The notes: generated by a model from the letters alone, not told the origin. 64,000 nt of DNA from Symsagittifera roscoffensis (GCF_963678635.1 NC_087069.1:40093331-40157330); one strand, 5' to 3'; counted from the first letter of the stretch, positions 17,481-30,364 are shown. A program made the numbers and translations.

Positions 17481-19590
17481 AGTTCGTTTCAGAAAAAAAT
17501 CAATCTGAAAAGTTAAATTTCAAAAAAATGGACAGTTGCTGTCTTAGAAATGAATGTTTGTCTTAAATGAATCTAGAACATTCAAGAGCATGTTTCTAGC
17601 ACATCTTAAGCATGTTTGAAAATTCTAGAATATTTTTGGTCTTCTTCTAAACGTTTAGTCTAAATTTTTTTTAAAAGTTGCGTTCGATAGCTTCTTAAAA
17701 TTAGGCTTTATGCTGAAAACATCATTTAATTTTTATATACTAGCTTTCCAGTGCAAAAATTTCTGCATTCTGAATTATTATCTAAATTATAAGCAAAAAA
17801 ACAACTGATTTATTGTTGATCAGTGAAAATTATTTGAGATTTCAAATCACAACTGCTTTTTGATCAATAAGCTCAAGATAAAATTTTATGCAGAGCTCAA
17901 AATAGTCATCACAGTTTGTATAGTTCGTCTTTTACAGAATCTTTAAAAACGATTGAAACAAGCTCCATAAAATCAATTTTCTCAAAAAATTACATTCGTT
18001 CCTCCGAAGTTCCACAAAATCAGCTGTTCAAGCAAAACAGGCCTAAATATTTAGTATAGTTAAGTAAGCAATAGGAATACCCAAGAAAACAGCAACATAA
18101 GAATGAGATGATTAATCAAAAATCGGTTAACTTTTGTTTTCGGAAAAATCGAAACGAAATTTTCAATGAAATGAAAAAATTACCGGGCATCGTTTCTATA
18201 GGTTAAAGGAATGACCTAGAGAAAAGGCAGATTCGGCGTTAACCATTTGATCAGAAACGAATCAATCAGATTTCGAACATAACCTTAACTTTTTCCAAAT
18301 ATTTTTCTTAAAAAAGATCATACAAATGATTTTTCTAAAAAGCTGGTAGAGTAAAAAACATATATTGTTTTTGAATGCTTGAATCATGATACAATATTAA
18401 ACCGCACTCAAAAATAAGAGGATCATACCGAATCAAGTACCAGGTATTGTTTTTTGAAACTTAAAAAACTCAGAAACTCAAAGAATTAAACAAAACAAAT
18501 GCATAAGAGTGACATGATCAAAACCAAAACTTACCGGATGTTTTTTACCATTTATATGATGATTTAAAAATCCGGCCAACTCAAAAATTCAGAAGACCAT
18601 TTTAAAAGAAATACCAATCAACACTCGATTGGAAGTCAAAAAAGAAAAAAACACCACCAATGGCTGAGTTGGACAAAACATTGAAATAGAAAAAAAAACA
18701 ATTGACTGCAAACTCTATAAATAATGAAAATCATGAAAAGACAAAATCCCTGCACAGCTTTCTCTCAAAACAGCAAAACATCACTGAAAAAGTGTAAAAG
18801 GAAAATTTATTTTAATTTTATTGTCATCCGTTGCATAACAGAACTCCGTTGCATATTCTATTTGTATTCTGGTTGTATTCCGTTGCATATTCGGATACAT
18901 TTCGTTGCATAACAACAGAAATTAACAAACTATTGAGTTTTTTGTGAAAACGGTTTACTGCAAGCGACGCTTGTTTATACAAGAAAGAAATTGATGGTGT
19001 TTCTTTCAAAAAAATTTAAAAAGGAGACATATCATGGCGAAGATTGTAAGAAATGAAAAGGGAATGAATCGCAGCAGAGCTTTCGTGGAAAACCTGAAAA
19101 ATCACAAAAATGAAACTAAATATGAAATCAGTGCAACGCACTAGAAAAGAGTAGAACGGATGTAACCGGTTACTACTTTTATTCAAATTACATAATTTAA
19201 AAAAATCAAACCACTGTATAGCGATTCAGTGGTAATTTTTTTTTCACCAACATAAAAACAATCAATGACATTTGGTTCTCAATCCTAAGTCATTCAGCAT
19301 GAGACAAATTGAGTCAGTCATTTAGGAAAATTAGATTTTTGACGAAAAAAAAACAAATTAATTGGAAACAAAAAAATAAATAGTTAAAAATCTTTTTGAA
19401 CGCTTTTAAGAGAAGGCTGCTAGAAGGCTGCTAGTGACATTGCACATCCTTCCGTGGTCGTGCGCTGTTATCCAAAGAAAATCGAAACGGTAAAACTAAT
19501 TATTTCCATGCCAAAAAACTTCGCCGAATTAAACTTGATCCGAAAACTCGGTTGTCGTAGGGCCTTGTAGCCAGTTCATTTAACTTTTTT
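17481..19590. other. No gene recognised; small CCGTTGCATA repeat cluster
   Basis: AT-rich. Between 18829 and 18916 CCGTTGCATA-like words occur four times in 90 bases. A 36-codon ORF starting at 19034 is preceded by a purine-rich AAGGAG that looks like a bacterial ribosome site, but nothing else supports a gene. Confidence 0.45.
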
Positions 19591-19733
19591 GGACTTGTTC
19601 ACTTTACGGTTACTGCTTCATCTAACCGTGCCATGTCTCTATAGCCTCGATAACGCCCGCAGAACAAGATGGAGGCTTTTCAGACAGTGGACACCTAACT
19701 GAGCCCATGCGGCAGTAACCAATGAACAAGTCC
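19591..19733. mobile_element. Short MITE-like inverted-repeat element, 143 bp
   Basis: The left end GGACTTGTTCACTTTACGGTTACTGC pairs with the right end GCAGTAACCAATGAACAAGTCC, apart from a four-base indel. The interior is unrelated and more GC-rich than the flanks. It has no coding capacity. Confidence 0.55.
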
Positions 19734-21359
19734 AATAGAGGATTCAGCTTTCAAAACCTATAGTAGTATAAGTAGAACATGGAGTATCAAATGGAGTTGA
19801 GTATCGAAAAAGGATCACAAAGCATCCAAATAAATGCTCAAAATAAACCAGATTTAAGTTTTAAAAAATGATATTTTAAACTTGAAATGAAACATCCTTG
19901 CAAAGTATCAGTTATAAACATGCATAATTAAATAAAAACAATGCGATTACGCACAAAGTCGATGCTTGATGAAAATCCGCAGGCTAGTAGTAATGTTTAA
20001 ATCTATTTGCCCAGCATAGCTTTTAAAAAATAGACTGTAGCTAAATCATGTAGAGATAGCGTAGCAATCTTAAATATGTCAACATAAGGACTTCTTAAAC
20101 ATGGCTGGAAATGTCTCGCTCAATTAAATAATAGATAGTAAATTCTGCTAAATTGCACACTCTTTCTAATAATTCCTCTGGAGGAACAAAAAATTAGTCA
20201 AAAAGGACGACGCATTTTCAAGGTCATACTTTTGGTCATAGTATTTAAGTCAAAGTCCGTATGAGATAAAAACCGTAAAATTTTTTACTACGCTTACGTT
20301 ATCACACTATTTGATCATAAAAATTCAGTCAAAAATGAAAAAAAGCAATTTTTGTTCCAACAATTGATAAACATTTTACAAAACTTGGATAACTAACAGA
20401 AAAAAAAACTGCCTTAATTTCGACTTAGTCCTGTTGCAAACGATTTTTTTGGAATTTGTTATCATAGATGTCGAAGGGTGGATTTTAGTTTGTCAAAAAT
20501 TTTTGAGTGGAGTGATTTTTTTGATGTTTTCTTTTCATGTGCTCCCAGACACGCCCAAGAGGTAAAAAATTTGTTGTGCCAGAAGGCCAAGAAAAAACAT
20601 TATATCATTTTGTTTGAAATTTTTGGATCCGCAGTATAAGGAGTTGCATTATTTGTTATAAAAATCTAAACTGCAGCGTTAATAGGAACATCATTTTTTC
20701 ATAATTTTCAACTGTATTACCAGCAGTTTTACTTGAGTGGACAAAAATTTCACAGAAATGGACTAAACTAAACGCATTTTTAAGTGTTCAATTTACAGAA
20801 AACATTTCTAGGGAGTTGAAATAATAATATGGCCTCTAATAAAAGCAAATTATTATGCAACAGCTTACAATTTTCAAGTGCTATTAATTATCAGTTTTCT
20901 GTTCAATCCGTAAACTACAACAATTATGTACAAATTTTTCATAATAGTCAATTGTATTACCAGCAGTTTTCATTGATTGGACGAAAATTTTTCTGACGTT
21001 GAAACAAAATGTTTGCATCTGCCAACAGCAATTGATCAGAGGAACCTCTGTGAGAGAGCCGGTACTCGTTTTCAAGGATTTAACAGCCTCTTATGCATAT
21101 GCATAAGAAGAAAAAAAACAGCTAAGTTGTTGCCATGTATTTTTCTAACTTTTTGATGAGAATGAAGAGTTTTATCTATACTGTGTTTAAAAGCATGTGA
21201 CACGTATCCTGCCATGTTTAGACCTTTTTTTTGCAACAGCTAAGGGCTTAGTGTATCTATGCGTGGTTAAGCTATATCGTATTTTGCAATGCTTGGAACA
21301 TTTTATTTCCGATTTCCAGTTTCAATCTAGTGTTTGTTCCCCTGCATTAAAGTTTAGCA
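19734..21359. other. No gene recognised
   Basis: AT-rich. Two partial copies of an ATAATTxTCAAxTGTATTACCAGCAGTTTT segment, with GGAC(A/G)AAAATTT following, lie at about 20700-20760 and 20940-20990 and form a small diverged direct repeat. Confidence 0.45.
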
Positions 21360-22830
21360 ATTTTAGTGGGATGGTGCCAGATTTCCCCCAGGGGAGTGAA
21401 TTTGGTCTCCAATTATGAATGCCCAAATCCTTTTAGTGTACCAGATACGTCAATTTTTGTGACTTTTCAAAATTTTCAGAAAACGAAATATACAAAAAAT
21501 TTTACGAATCCTCAAAAACCACAACCCTGTGTTTGCGTAGTGTCAGAGTACTCTGAAGGATTGCGAATCTTGCCACCAAATTTGACGGCTCAATTCTCGT
21601 TGTTTTCGAGATATGACAAGTTTTCTGATTTCTTTGTGTTCTTTTTTTTCAGAAAACTCACTTTACAAATAATATACAATATTCGAAACTCGCAATCTTG
21701 TAGTTGGGTGCTGTAAGAGTACTCTCAGGTATTGCAAATCTTGCCTCCAAAAATGACTGCTCAAAATCTTGTAGTTTTTGAGATATGACGTGTTTTATAA
21801 TTTCGCATAAATTTTTCAGAAAACTTACATTTTAAAAACTCAAAAGATTTGAAATTCTTAATGTTGTAGTCGAGTACTATGAGACTACTCTGAGAAGTTT
21901 TAAAACCTAAATCTTGCGTCTAAATGTGACTGCTAAAATGCCATTAGTTTTGAAGATATGACGTTTTTTGTGCTTTCTTAAAAAATCAGAAAACCTAAAT
22001 TCAATTTTTCTTTAAATTTTGAAATGGCCAGCCTTTGAGTCAGAAGCTGTCAGAGAACTCTCGGGTTTTGCAAATCTCGCCTCCAATTATGACTATTCAA
22101 ATAGTTTTAGTTTTCGAGATATGACGTTTTTTGAGATTTTTTCATAAAGTTTTCAGCTAAAAAGTTAAATTTAACTTTTTTTTTAATTTTTTTAATTCAT
22201 ATTTGAAGCCTTTTTCCTTGTAATGGGGGGCTGTCTAAGATTTTCAGTGGTTGCAAATGTCGCCTCCAAATTTGACTGCTCAGTTCTCTGTAGTGTTCGA
22301 GAAAAGACCTTTTTTGCATTTTTTCAAAAAAAAATTTCAGAAAAATTAAATTTAATATAATTTTTCAAATTTTGAAATTTTCAACCCTTTGGTTAGTTGC
22401 TATCAGATCACGCCAGGAGGTTTCAAATCTCGTCCCACGTGTGACTGCTCAAATCTTTATAATTTGCAAGATAGGACGTGTTCATGCTTTTTCAATTTTT
22501 TTTTTTCGAAACTTGAATTTAAAAGTTTTCTCAAAATTTGAAGTTCCTAACCCTGTAGTTAGGTACCGTGAGAGTACTCTCAGGAGTTGCATTTTTCGCG
22601 TCCAAATGCGAATGCTACGCTTTTAGTATCCAAGATGCGACGTTTTGTTATATCATTTAAAAATTTTTCAAAGAGATAAAAAAAACACAAATTTAATGGT
22701 TTTTCAAAAATTGAATTAAAACAACTTATAAGAAAAATCCTAGCGAAATCTGAAATAACGAATCCTGTTATTGCGTGCTGTCAGAGTAAAATTTAGGGTT
22801 GTAGATTTAATTAAACAATTTATGCGGCTT
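21360..22830 (+). repeat. Degenerate satellite-like tandem array, ~160-180 bp unit, about 8-9 copies
   Basis: The landmark CGAGATATGACGT recurs near 21607, 21779, 21953, 22115, 22289, 22470 and 22631 (spacing 161-181). Each copy also has GTCAGAGTACTCTCAGG, TTGCAAATCTxGCCTCC, a GACTGCTCAAAT segment and a TTTTTCAGAAAAC end. A more diverged copy begins at about 21371 and a partial one ends near 22830. Small ORFs here are not genes. Confidence 0.7.
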
Positions 22831-23267
22831 TTTATGAGTTCTCAAAAATTCGAAGCACCGGAGGTGCGTTACACGCTGGTTTAATTTATTTGTTCGCAAA
22901 AAAACTTCACGCCATCCAGACGTTATGCAGATACAACTAGCATACAACTGGTTTTTTGCAAACCCGGTATATCGTCATTAGTCTTTGAAACCAAATACTG
23001 AAGCGTTGATAGAAAATAGCTCAAACTATTTGCTCTTGGGCATTGTGTCCATTAGACAAAATCTACATGAATTATCTGACGAATAAATAATTTTTTTTGC
23101 AGAATATAATTTGTGTATCTGACTATGCAGTTCGTTTTTATGACTCTGTTTTTCTTTGGTTTTTATAATTACTTTGATATTGTTACAAACAGAAAGCGAC
23201 TGAATGTATTTCACTTATAATGACTTTTACACGACTGTTGTAAAATGCGACTGCTGCGTTTTTCTAG

Positions 23268-23408
23268 GCAGACAAAGCAAAACTGAGCGGTGGATATTCC
23301 GAGTTGAACAAAAGCGCCGAGCTGATAGACCGACGACATGGGGAGTCGTTTGAGAAACTGTCTCGGCTGCTCAAAGCCGAAATATCCTCTCGTGAATCAC
23401 AAGATCAG
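23268..23408 (+). CDS. Coiled-coil protein gene, exon A (47 codons)
   Basis: The exon is bounded by a TTTCTAG acceptor and a GTGAGT donor, phase 0 at both ends. The product is Leu/Lys/Glu-rich with heptad-like spacing (LSRLLKAEI). GC content is higher than the flanks. It is the first recognisable exon of a plus-strand gene continuing through 25171, 25870, 26473, 28702 and 30365. Upstream exons must exist but were not found. Confidence 0.7.
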
Positions 23409-23787
23409 GTGAGTCATTTGCATATCGAATCGATACCCATAATGTTGTCGAAATTAAATTGCTAAAAGTAAGCCAAAAATGATTGCTTAAACTTTCAGAT
23501 ACAGCCCAGATACTGATTATTTTTGGCGGACTTTTTTGCTAACATTAGAAAAATAAGGAAAAGAACCGGTTTCAGGCTAAGAGAGATGAAGTTCCCTCTC
23601 CATATAAAAAACCAGCATTTATTTGCAAATTTGTTGGTTTTTGTTTGTTTTATCATTTTGTTTTTCGTCATTTTTTGCATATCGTGTTCCTTTGATATTT
23701 CAGCCAGCGCGGATTTAGGTTTGTTTATCAAAAGGTGAACGAACAGATTTTTTTTTTAATTTGCAAATTTTTGTCGCTGTTTTTTTA

Positions 23788-24065
23788 GGTCGACCAAATT
23801 CGTGATCCTACTTTGAGGAAACGTACTGCGCAATTATCAGGCCAAAAACATCGTTTTTAAGCACTTTTGGAATTTTTGACCGACCCCTCAAAATTAGTAT
23901 AAATTGGTGCTCAAGGCGCCTGTCGGTTAGTTAAAAATGTAAGTCGTACAATAAGACCAAAAGGGCGCAATTTGGGCGATGAAGTTGTCGAATCCATCGT
24001 CACTGAAAGTGAATGGAACGAACTATGGCGTAGCAAAAACAATATCGGTAATTTATGCATATAAA
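23788..24065 (+). pseudogene. Possible decayed coding fragment inside intron
   Basis: One frame runs 92 codons with only two TAA stops and reads protein-like in its second half (NLGDEVVESIVTESEWNELW). It lies in the intron between exons A and B. It may be a remnant of a mobile-element gene; no family is recognised. Confidence 0.25.
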
Positions 24066-25170
24066 TAGCTATTTCATATAAATTTCATATGCATATAAAT
24101 AGCTATTTCATATAAATTTCATTTACGTTATTTTTATATGTTCATTGCACGCTTAATGCAAAATTTTAAGAGTCGATGAACGTAGTTCAGACTCTTATAT
24201 AGATCGTGATGAAAATCGTGATAGTTTTTTTTGCTTTGATTTGATTTTTTTTTGAAATTCACTTCATTTCCTTTGAAAGGAAAGAAAACTCCACTATCAA
24301 ACAGCAAAATTGAAAAAAGTGATAGACTTCTAGAATCGAAAGGGGAACTTAATTTTCAGATTTTCGAGCTTAAAAATTATATATTAACCCAGTTTTCTTA
24401 ATTTAGGTTAAAAGTTTTACCAACAAAACACCAATTATGATTCGTTCAAAAATCAAAGAGCTGTAAGTTCAAAGAGCTGTACGGGTATACACTTTTTCTT
24501 TAAAACTCGAACGTTTGCTTGTGTTTACTTGCGTTCATTACTCTTTTCCGATTGTCAGTTGGTTATGATCAAAAAATGTCGATCATTTATTGTTCAAGAA
24601 ATTCAAAGAGCTTTAAGGCCATCTTTGAAATTCGAAGGTTAATTTTTTTCTGTTTCCTTGCGTTCATTACTTTTTTTCAACTGTCAGTTGGCTATTTTTA
24701 AGATTCACGCCTGAATAAAAACTTTTCTTATGAATCCAATTTCCTCAAATTGGGGTAATCTTATCAAAACAGCCAATGATAAACTGCCCTCTAATTTCAA
24801 AAATTTCTCAGGCGATAATTTGTTTGTAGGAAGTTCGAAAGTTGAAGTTTGTTTTCTAAAAAACGAGTCATTTTTTTTGATTCTTTGTATTCATTTGGTC
24901 TTTTCCAATTTTCCCTTGGTTATGTTTTGATTTTTAATCATTTTGGTCGAAATATTCAAAGATAACAGCACAAAACCAGCTATCTTTGATATAGTTTGAT
25001 TTAAAAAATTTTCTTTTTTTATGGCGCATTTTTCTGAATTTTAACATACAATGAACACCAAAACTGCTTACTTCACTTAATTTTTTTCTGAACTGCATGT
25101 TTCAAATAAGATAAAACACAAAATGTTTTAGAAAAATTCGCTATCGAAATTTGATTTACTGGGTTTTCAG

Positions 25171-25281
25171 GCTGTGTCGAACAAAACTGACGAGCTGAAT
25201 CACAAATTGGGCATTGCGATCAAGACTATGCAGACTAGTATTGGATCCGTGGAGACAAAGTATCGAGATCTGAAGGAATCG
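25171..25281 (+). CDS. Coiled-coil protein gene, exon B (37 codons)
   Basis: TTTTCAG acceptor, GTGAGC donor, phase 0 at both ends. It encodes a helical segment (TDELNHKLGIAIKTMQTSIG) with heptad spacing that continues the coiled coil in frame with exons A and C. Confidence 0.75.
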
Positions 25282-25869
25282 GTGAGCTTGAAGTCATTTC
25301 ACATGTTTGGAAACGACAATCAAAACTTAATGGCTTTAGAGCTTTAATCATTCTGCTTAAAAAACAGTATAAAACATTTTAAGTAGTTTAAGTAATCAAA
25401 TAACTTCTACCGCATTTGAGATCTTTTTCTACGATCGTTTGAAAAACCAAAAGTATAGGTTTTTTCAAGGTAACTTTCATCTATCTGTTCTGAACATGAT
25501 TAGGTTCAACTTCTTAACGAGAAAAACCATTACAAATCGTTTCGATATTTAATTTAATCTCTAGATGAAAACAGTCAGTAAACCAGAGAAGGTTTGTGCA
25601 CATATGTCTCTTATCGTCAATCTACTTCTGTGATCTGTTTTTTTTTTATTTGAATGTAGTTTTCTGGAAGCCTGGAATTTGTTTTGTTTCTGCTTACCCA
25701 AACCTATTTTATTTAAAACGTATTATTAGCACGAAAAGAAACATTTTTGAAAACGTTCTTTTTTGCAGTACTCTTGTTTTCTTGGGGCTTCCTTTAAATC
25801 TTCGAAAACTACAAATTTGAAGAAATTTGAAAGTGAGCTCAAAAGTCAAATTTAAGAAGATCTTTTTAG

Positions 25870-26130
25870 TACACGCGTGACGTCGACGATCTCAAAACCG
25901 AAGTTCAACTTAGCATAACCCGTTCTCTCGGCGACTTGGATGTACGTGTCGGCACTCTCACCACTCGGCTAAAGGACCTGAAAACGACAACTGACTCTAA
26001 ACTGACTGAGTTTGAGAACGACCAGGCGGATAAGTCGGCTAGATCGACTCAACAGATGGCTCTGTGGCACGAACAGATTTCGACCAGGGTCACCGATTGT
26101 CAAGAAGGCTACTCGAAGTTGAAACCGATG
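25870..26130 (+). CDS. Coiled-coil protein gene, exon C (87 codons)
   Basis: TTTTTAG acceptor, GTCAGT donor, phase 0 at both ends. The longest visible exon: regular Leu/Val/Ile heptads (LDVRVGTLTTRLKDLK) and many Asp/Glu/Lys/Thr residues, a long parallel coiled coil in appearance. A 70-codon frame from 25936 lies inside it and overruns the donor, so it is not a separate gene. Confidence 0.8.
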
Positions 26131-26472
26131 GTCAGTTTTCAGTTATAATCAGTTATTACACTTATCGCCAACATATCTGTATGGACTGGGTATGAGTAGT
26201 CGTTGTTAGATTCAAAATATTTGACTTCCACTATACCATTTTAATTAGGTTTAGAATTTTTGTGCTTAGTTGTCGCAGTTTTGGGTGATGGGGTAGTTGA
26301 TGCGCAAAAATCAGCTAAGGCGATTGTAATGCTCACTGCTTGTGGTTGGGCGCAACAAGATATCACGGCTCAAATCTTATTGAAGCTCTCCTACGAGTTA
26401 TGAGCAGGAGTTTCTAATAATTTTACTGGTTTTGGAACCTGATAAATAATACTTTCTGAATTTTGTTTTTAG

Positions 26473-26549
26473 ATCACCGAACTGCAGGCGCAGATGGGAA
26501 ATTTCCGACTGGAGGCCAACTCAAGATTCGACCAAGAGCAACAGAGCAG
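26473..26549 (+). CDS. Coiled-coil protein gene, exon D (25 codons + 2 bases)
   Basis: TTTTTAG acceptor, GTATAG donor; enters in phase 0 and leaves in phase 2. Encodes ITELQAQMGNFRLEANSR and a Gln/Glu end. The split Arg codon is completed by the first base of exon E. Confidence 0.75.
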
Positions 26550-26719
26550 GTATAGAAAACAAGTTGAAATTAAAATATTTCAGCCCAAAGCTCAAAAAAG
26601 ACAAAAATGTTCTTCTTTGTATAAAATCTTAAGTGACTTCAAATCATTTTAAGTGTGGTAGCGGTACTAGACTGTTAGCTAAAGCCCTTTATCTATCGAC
26701 TCTTGTCTATACGGCATTG

Positions 26720-27960
26720 CGAGATTTCTTCGCAAGTGACAGTTCGTTGCAAGCGACCACGTAGAAGTTGTAAAAATCGTATTTTCGCAGCACGACACAA
26801 TTTGATTTAAGCGACAATATTAGTATCGGTAAAAGCGTTGATCAAATCAAAAGAAAGTAGATGACAACGTTAAATTAAAGAACAAAATAATTGAAAATCA
26901 AAATTGAACGAGAAGTTCTCAAGTGGTTTGAAAATATTTTTGTTGCTATAATGTTTAAGGAGTTCAGCTAATCTGAATTGGCTTTTTTCGTGTCTTGCTA
27001 CCTTGGCGGAGCTTTCTCCCGCAGTTATTCCCACCAATTTATTTTCCGACAGACTTTTTTTCTCAAGAAGTGGAACAATTTATGAATGGTAGGATGAGCA
27101 CACTCCAATCCTATCTGGAAAGCCATATGCCATCCCTCAATCAAATCTCGTGTTTTTCTGTTTTCCGTTTTTGGCGTTTTCGTATTTATTCCAGGGTGAA
27201 TTAGGCAATTACCCAATACCCCTGCGTCCTCGGATTATGGTTCCCAACCCAAGTTGATTCAATTTTGTCGGAAATTTCACAGCGTAAAGCAGCCAGGCCC
27301 GGATGTATTGCTTTTCACTTTTGTTTCAACAATTAAGAAGACTAATAGAACACTTCGATCATTGAATATTGCTTGAATTGTAAAAATTTGATTAAAAAAA
27401 TGCGGGGTATGCTTGAATGTCCCATTTGCGAGCCAGATTGTGCTGTTTTGCGAAGTTTTTAAGCTGATGGTGGCAACAGAAGCTTTACACAACTACTCCA
27501 CGCATGGTCAGGTGGATTTATATGTTTTAATTTTTGTAGTGGTTCAGATTGAAAGTTTGTCCACCGTAGAAACTTTTCTGTTTTCCTCTCTCGCTCATGA
27601 CAAACTTTAAAGGCATATTGGTTTCAGTAAGTGTAATGATTTACAAAAGAAAATGGGAACAAGTGAATCGAAACAAAGGTGTTTTACATGCTACTAGAGT
27701 TCAATTTCTCTTATCTTTTTTTAAAATTCATTTCAATTTGGTGTTCATTTCAAAACTGGTGCTAAAATGAAAATTTTGATGGCTTCCTGGATTTAGTCCC
27801 CCACAACGATCGCAACATTTTTTGGTTAATTTGCATCGTTTAGTAATTTCACCAGTTAACTATCTAGCTGTAAATTGTCGCTTGCAACGAATTGACGCTT
27901 GGTCCTTTTGAAGTTGCTGCGAATCGTCGCTTGGGACGAATTGTCGCATCACGGTTTGTA
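26720..27960. repeat. Inverted GCGAC-rich motifs inside intron D-E (possible transposon ends)
   Basis: GTTCGTTGCAAGCGACCA near 26742 and its inverse TGTCGCTTGCAACGAATT near 27876, with further TCGTCGCTTGGGACGAA copies to about 27950, flank roughly 1.2 kb with no recognisable coding. They could be the termini of a decayed DNA transposon in the intron. Confidence 0.35.
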
Positions 27961-28701
27961 CTAATCCATTGAACTGGGTACTAGTCAAAATTACAAACTC
28001 GGAGACTAAACCAAGGCGATTGAATGTTGATTGAATGCTGGAATCAAATCAGTTCACTGTGTCAAAGACATTAAATTACTTACCCTCAATTTAAAGGAAC
28101 ACTTTTTTTACTGAGCGGATCTGTAAATCGATGTATACATTATATCGGGGCCTATGAGACCCGTCAACTGTCAGTGAGCGCACTACCAAGTAAGATTGAC
28201 ATTATGGGCGAACCTGGGGGCTTTGAGGACAATTGAAAGCCATAACGACATAAATATAGGCCATAAGAACATACATCAATCGCAATTATTTTCAATACAT
28301 TTTTTATCTCTGATCCCCATAATACATGCTATTATTCTAGCTCTCTGTCGGAGAGACTTCGTCGTTTGTAAGTAAAGTTGTCTGTTCAGATTTTGTGTGA
28401 ACTTCTGTGTTTGTGTGTTTATAGCAGCGCTCCTTCGAGGTGGTAAAAGGAATCATTCAGTTCAATTAGTATCAGTTCCGTTCTAGACAAGCAGACAAAT
28501 TAGAATCCAAATACTACTCAAAAAACTTCATGAAGGGACGATTTTAATAAATTGATAATTATGCATTTCTCTGTAAGAGCTGAAAAGTTCATGTATTGGT
28601 CATTTCTCTCAGATAAATCGTCTTTCTTTGTTTTAAACTCGTTACACTTGCGTGTTACTTATATTTTTTGTTATATAACTTTATGATTTTTTTAATTACA
28701 G

Positions 28702-28897
28702 AATTGATGAGATGCACCAGTTGCGTGAGAAACTGACCCACTTCCCCAGTCGGTTCAGAGTGGACCAACTGGAGGAGAGTCTAAACCACCAGAGGGACGA
28801 CCTTGACCTAGCTCTGGCTGAGTGCCAGAGGATAGGGGAGGGGTTTGTGGGGTTGCAACAGAACACTGACACCAGGCTGAGTGACGAAACCACTGTG
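28702..28897 (+). CDS. Coiled-coil protein gene, exon E (65 codons)
   Basis: TTAATTACAG acceptor, GTATGT donor; enters with one base completing an Arg codon and leaves in phase 0. Encodes a charged helical segment (HQLREKLTHF, then LEESLNHQRDDLDLALAECQ) with Leu heptads. It has a GC-rich, C/G-ending codon preference clearly unlike the flanking introns. Confidence 0.8.
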
Positions 28898-28969
28898 GTA
28901 TGTAAAGAAGAGTAGCCAGCGTAGCTTGGGGGGGGGGGGCATTCTGATTCAGTTTGAGGTTCTCAAAAA

Positions 28970-30008
28970 ACAGTCACTGGAAATTTTTAAGTTGCATTTT
29001 TTGATTTCAACAAGCAAATGAACGGAGTATTTTTTCACCTTTGTTGCATTTTTCTGTAACTATTGATGAAATAAGATTGAAACTTTCAAATATGCTGGAT
29101 GAACTGTTTGGAACAAACTAACCGGATCAGAAGCTTGGCAGGATTTTGAAGGAGCTAATAATTTAGATAAATCGTGTTTTTTGAAGGCGTAAAAAAGCCA
29201 GTAAATCATAACATGTTTCGGGGGTGTTTTTCCTCTGAAAACATTCTCAAAAACCATGCAAGTGTTTTTGTTTTATCATCTCAAACTGGTTCTCTGGGAA
29301 GCTGATGTGCTTCACTTAGTTTCTATGCCGTAGAAAAACAGCAGAAAAAAAAGAACTGAAAGAGTTATTGTCCAAAAATTAATGATAAATCGTTTGATCT
29401 AGCTAGCATGTGTCACAATTTCAATCCTAATTTTTGAACACAACTGCCTATGAGAATCCTGTGCACGGATAAGAGCAGTAACTTTTCCGAAACAGCAAAT
29501 GGAAGAGTTCTTTTAATCTCCTATTTCAATCTTCAGCGCAATTTTACTCCTAAAACTTTAACCTCTTGTTGACACCGGACAAAGAAACTCTTTCAGTTCT
29601 TTTGTCTGCTGTTTTTCCACGGCATATAGACTAAATGAAGACCATCAGCTTCCCAAATAACCAATTTGAACCAAAAAATTCAAATTCTTTGTGTTGTTTT
29701 TGAGGTTGCTTCCAGAGCAAAACACCTCTGAAACTAATTATGATTTACTGGCTTTTTTACGCTTTCAAAACACGATTTCTCAACATTTGATCCTTTCCAA
29801 ATCGTTTAATTTATCGCATGTGTCAAAATTTCAATCCTATTTTTTCAACCGATGCAGAAAAAAGACAAAATCTTGAAAAAAAAACAATTCATTTGCTCGT
29901 TGAAAGCAAAAAATGCAACTTCTATCATAGAAAATGCATTTTTTTGGCGTTCAACGAGCAAATGAATTGATTTTTTTTCTGATTTTTGATGATATCCAGT
30001 GACTGTAG
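28970..30008. mobile_element. Foldback element, 1039 bp, inside the last intron of the coiled-coil gene
   Basis: The ends are ACAGTCACTGGA (28970-28981) and TCCAGTGACTGT (29997-30008), exact inverses. The whole element is a diverged palindrome. Matching inverted pairs include TTGCATTTTTTG..AAGCAAATGAA with its inverse near 29940-29965, GATTTACTGGCTTTTTTACG near 29740 with its inverse near 29190-29210, and the AAGAACTGAAAGAGTT block near 29350 with AACTCTTTCAGTTCTTTTG near 29587. It has no coding capacity. The exons on either side are intact. Confidence 0.75.
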
Positions 30009-30364
30009 TTCAAAGATACTTTCAATTTCAAAGGAACTAAACGTTGACATTTGGAAAAGGCTCATTATTAACGCACGTGATAGCAAATTATATACTTAAA
30101 ATTATTCTTCTGCTTCAACTTTTTCAGGTGTTCAAAAAAGTCATTTTTCTATTTAAAAAAACAGGTTTCCGAAATAATTTTTGCGGAGAATGACGGTTCA
30201 AGAATTATTATAAGCTTTATCTATTTCAAATCATGGCAAGTTATTGAGCAAAATTTCATTTCTTTAAAAAGCTAGATTTCGAGGTTTTTGTTTTTTCAAA
30301 AATCTTAAAAATATATATATAACCTAAGAATTTTATCAAAATTTGAGCATCAAATTGTTTTTAG

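Noticed and set aside
19034-19144. 36-codon ORF with an AAGGAG-like sequence before the ATG
   Set aside because: Ribosome-site resemblance is meaningless in a eukaryotic intergenic region; too short, no homology recognised.
16800-22830. Regularly repeated segments as a possible CRISPR array
   Set aside because: Units are diverged and contiguous with no conserved repeat/unique spacer alternation, and the genome is eukaryotic.
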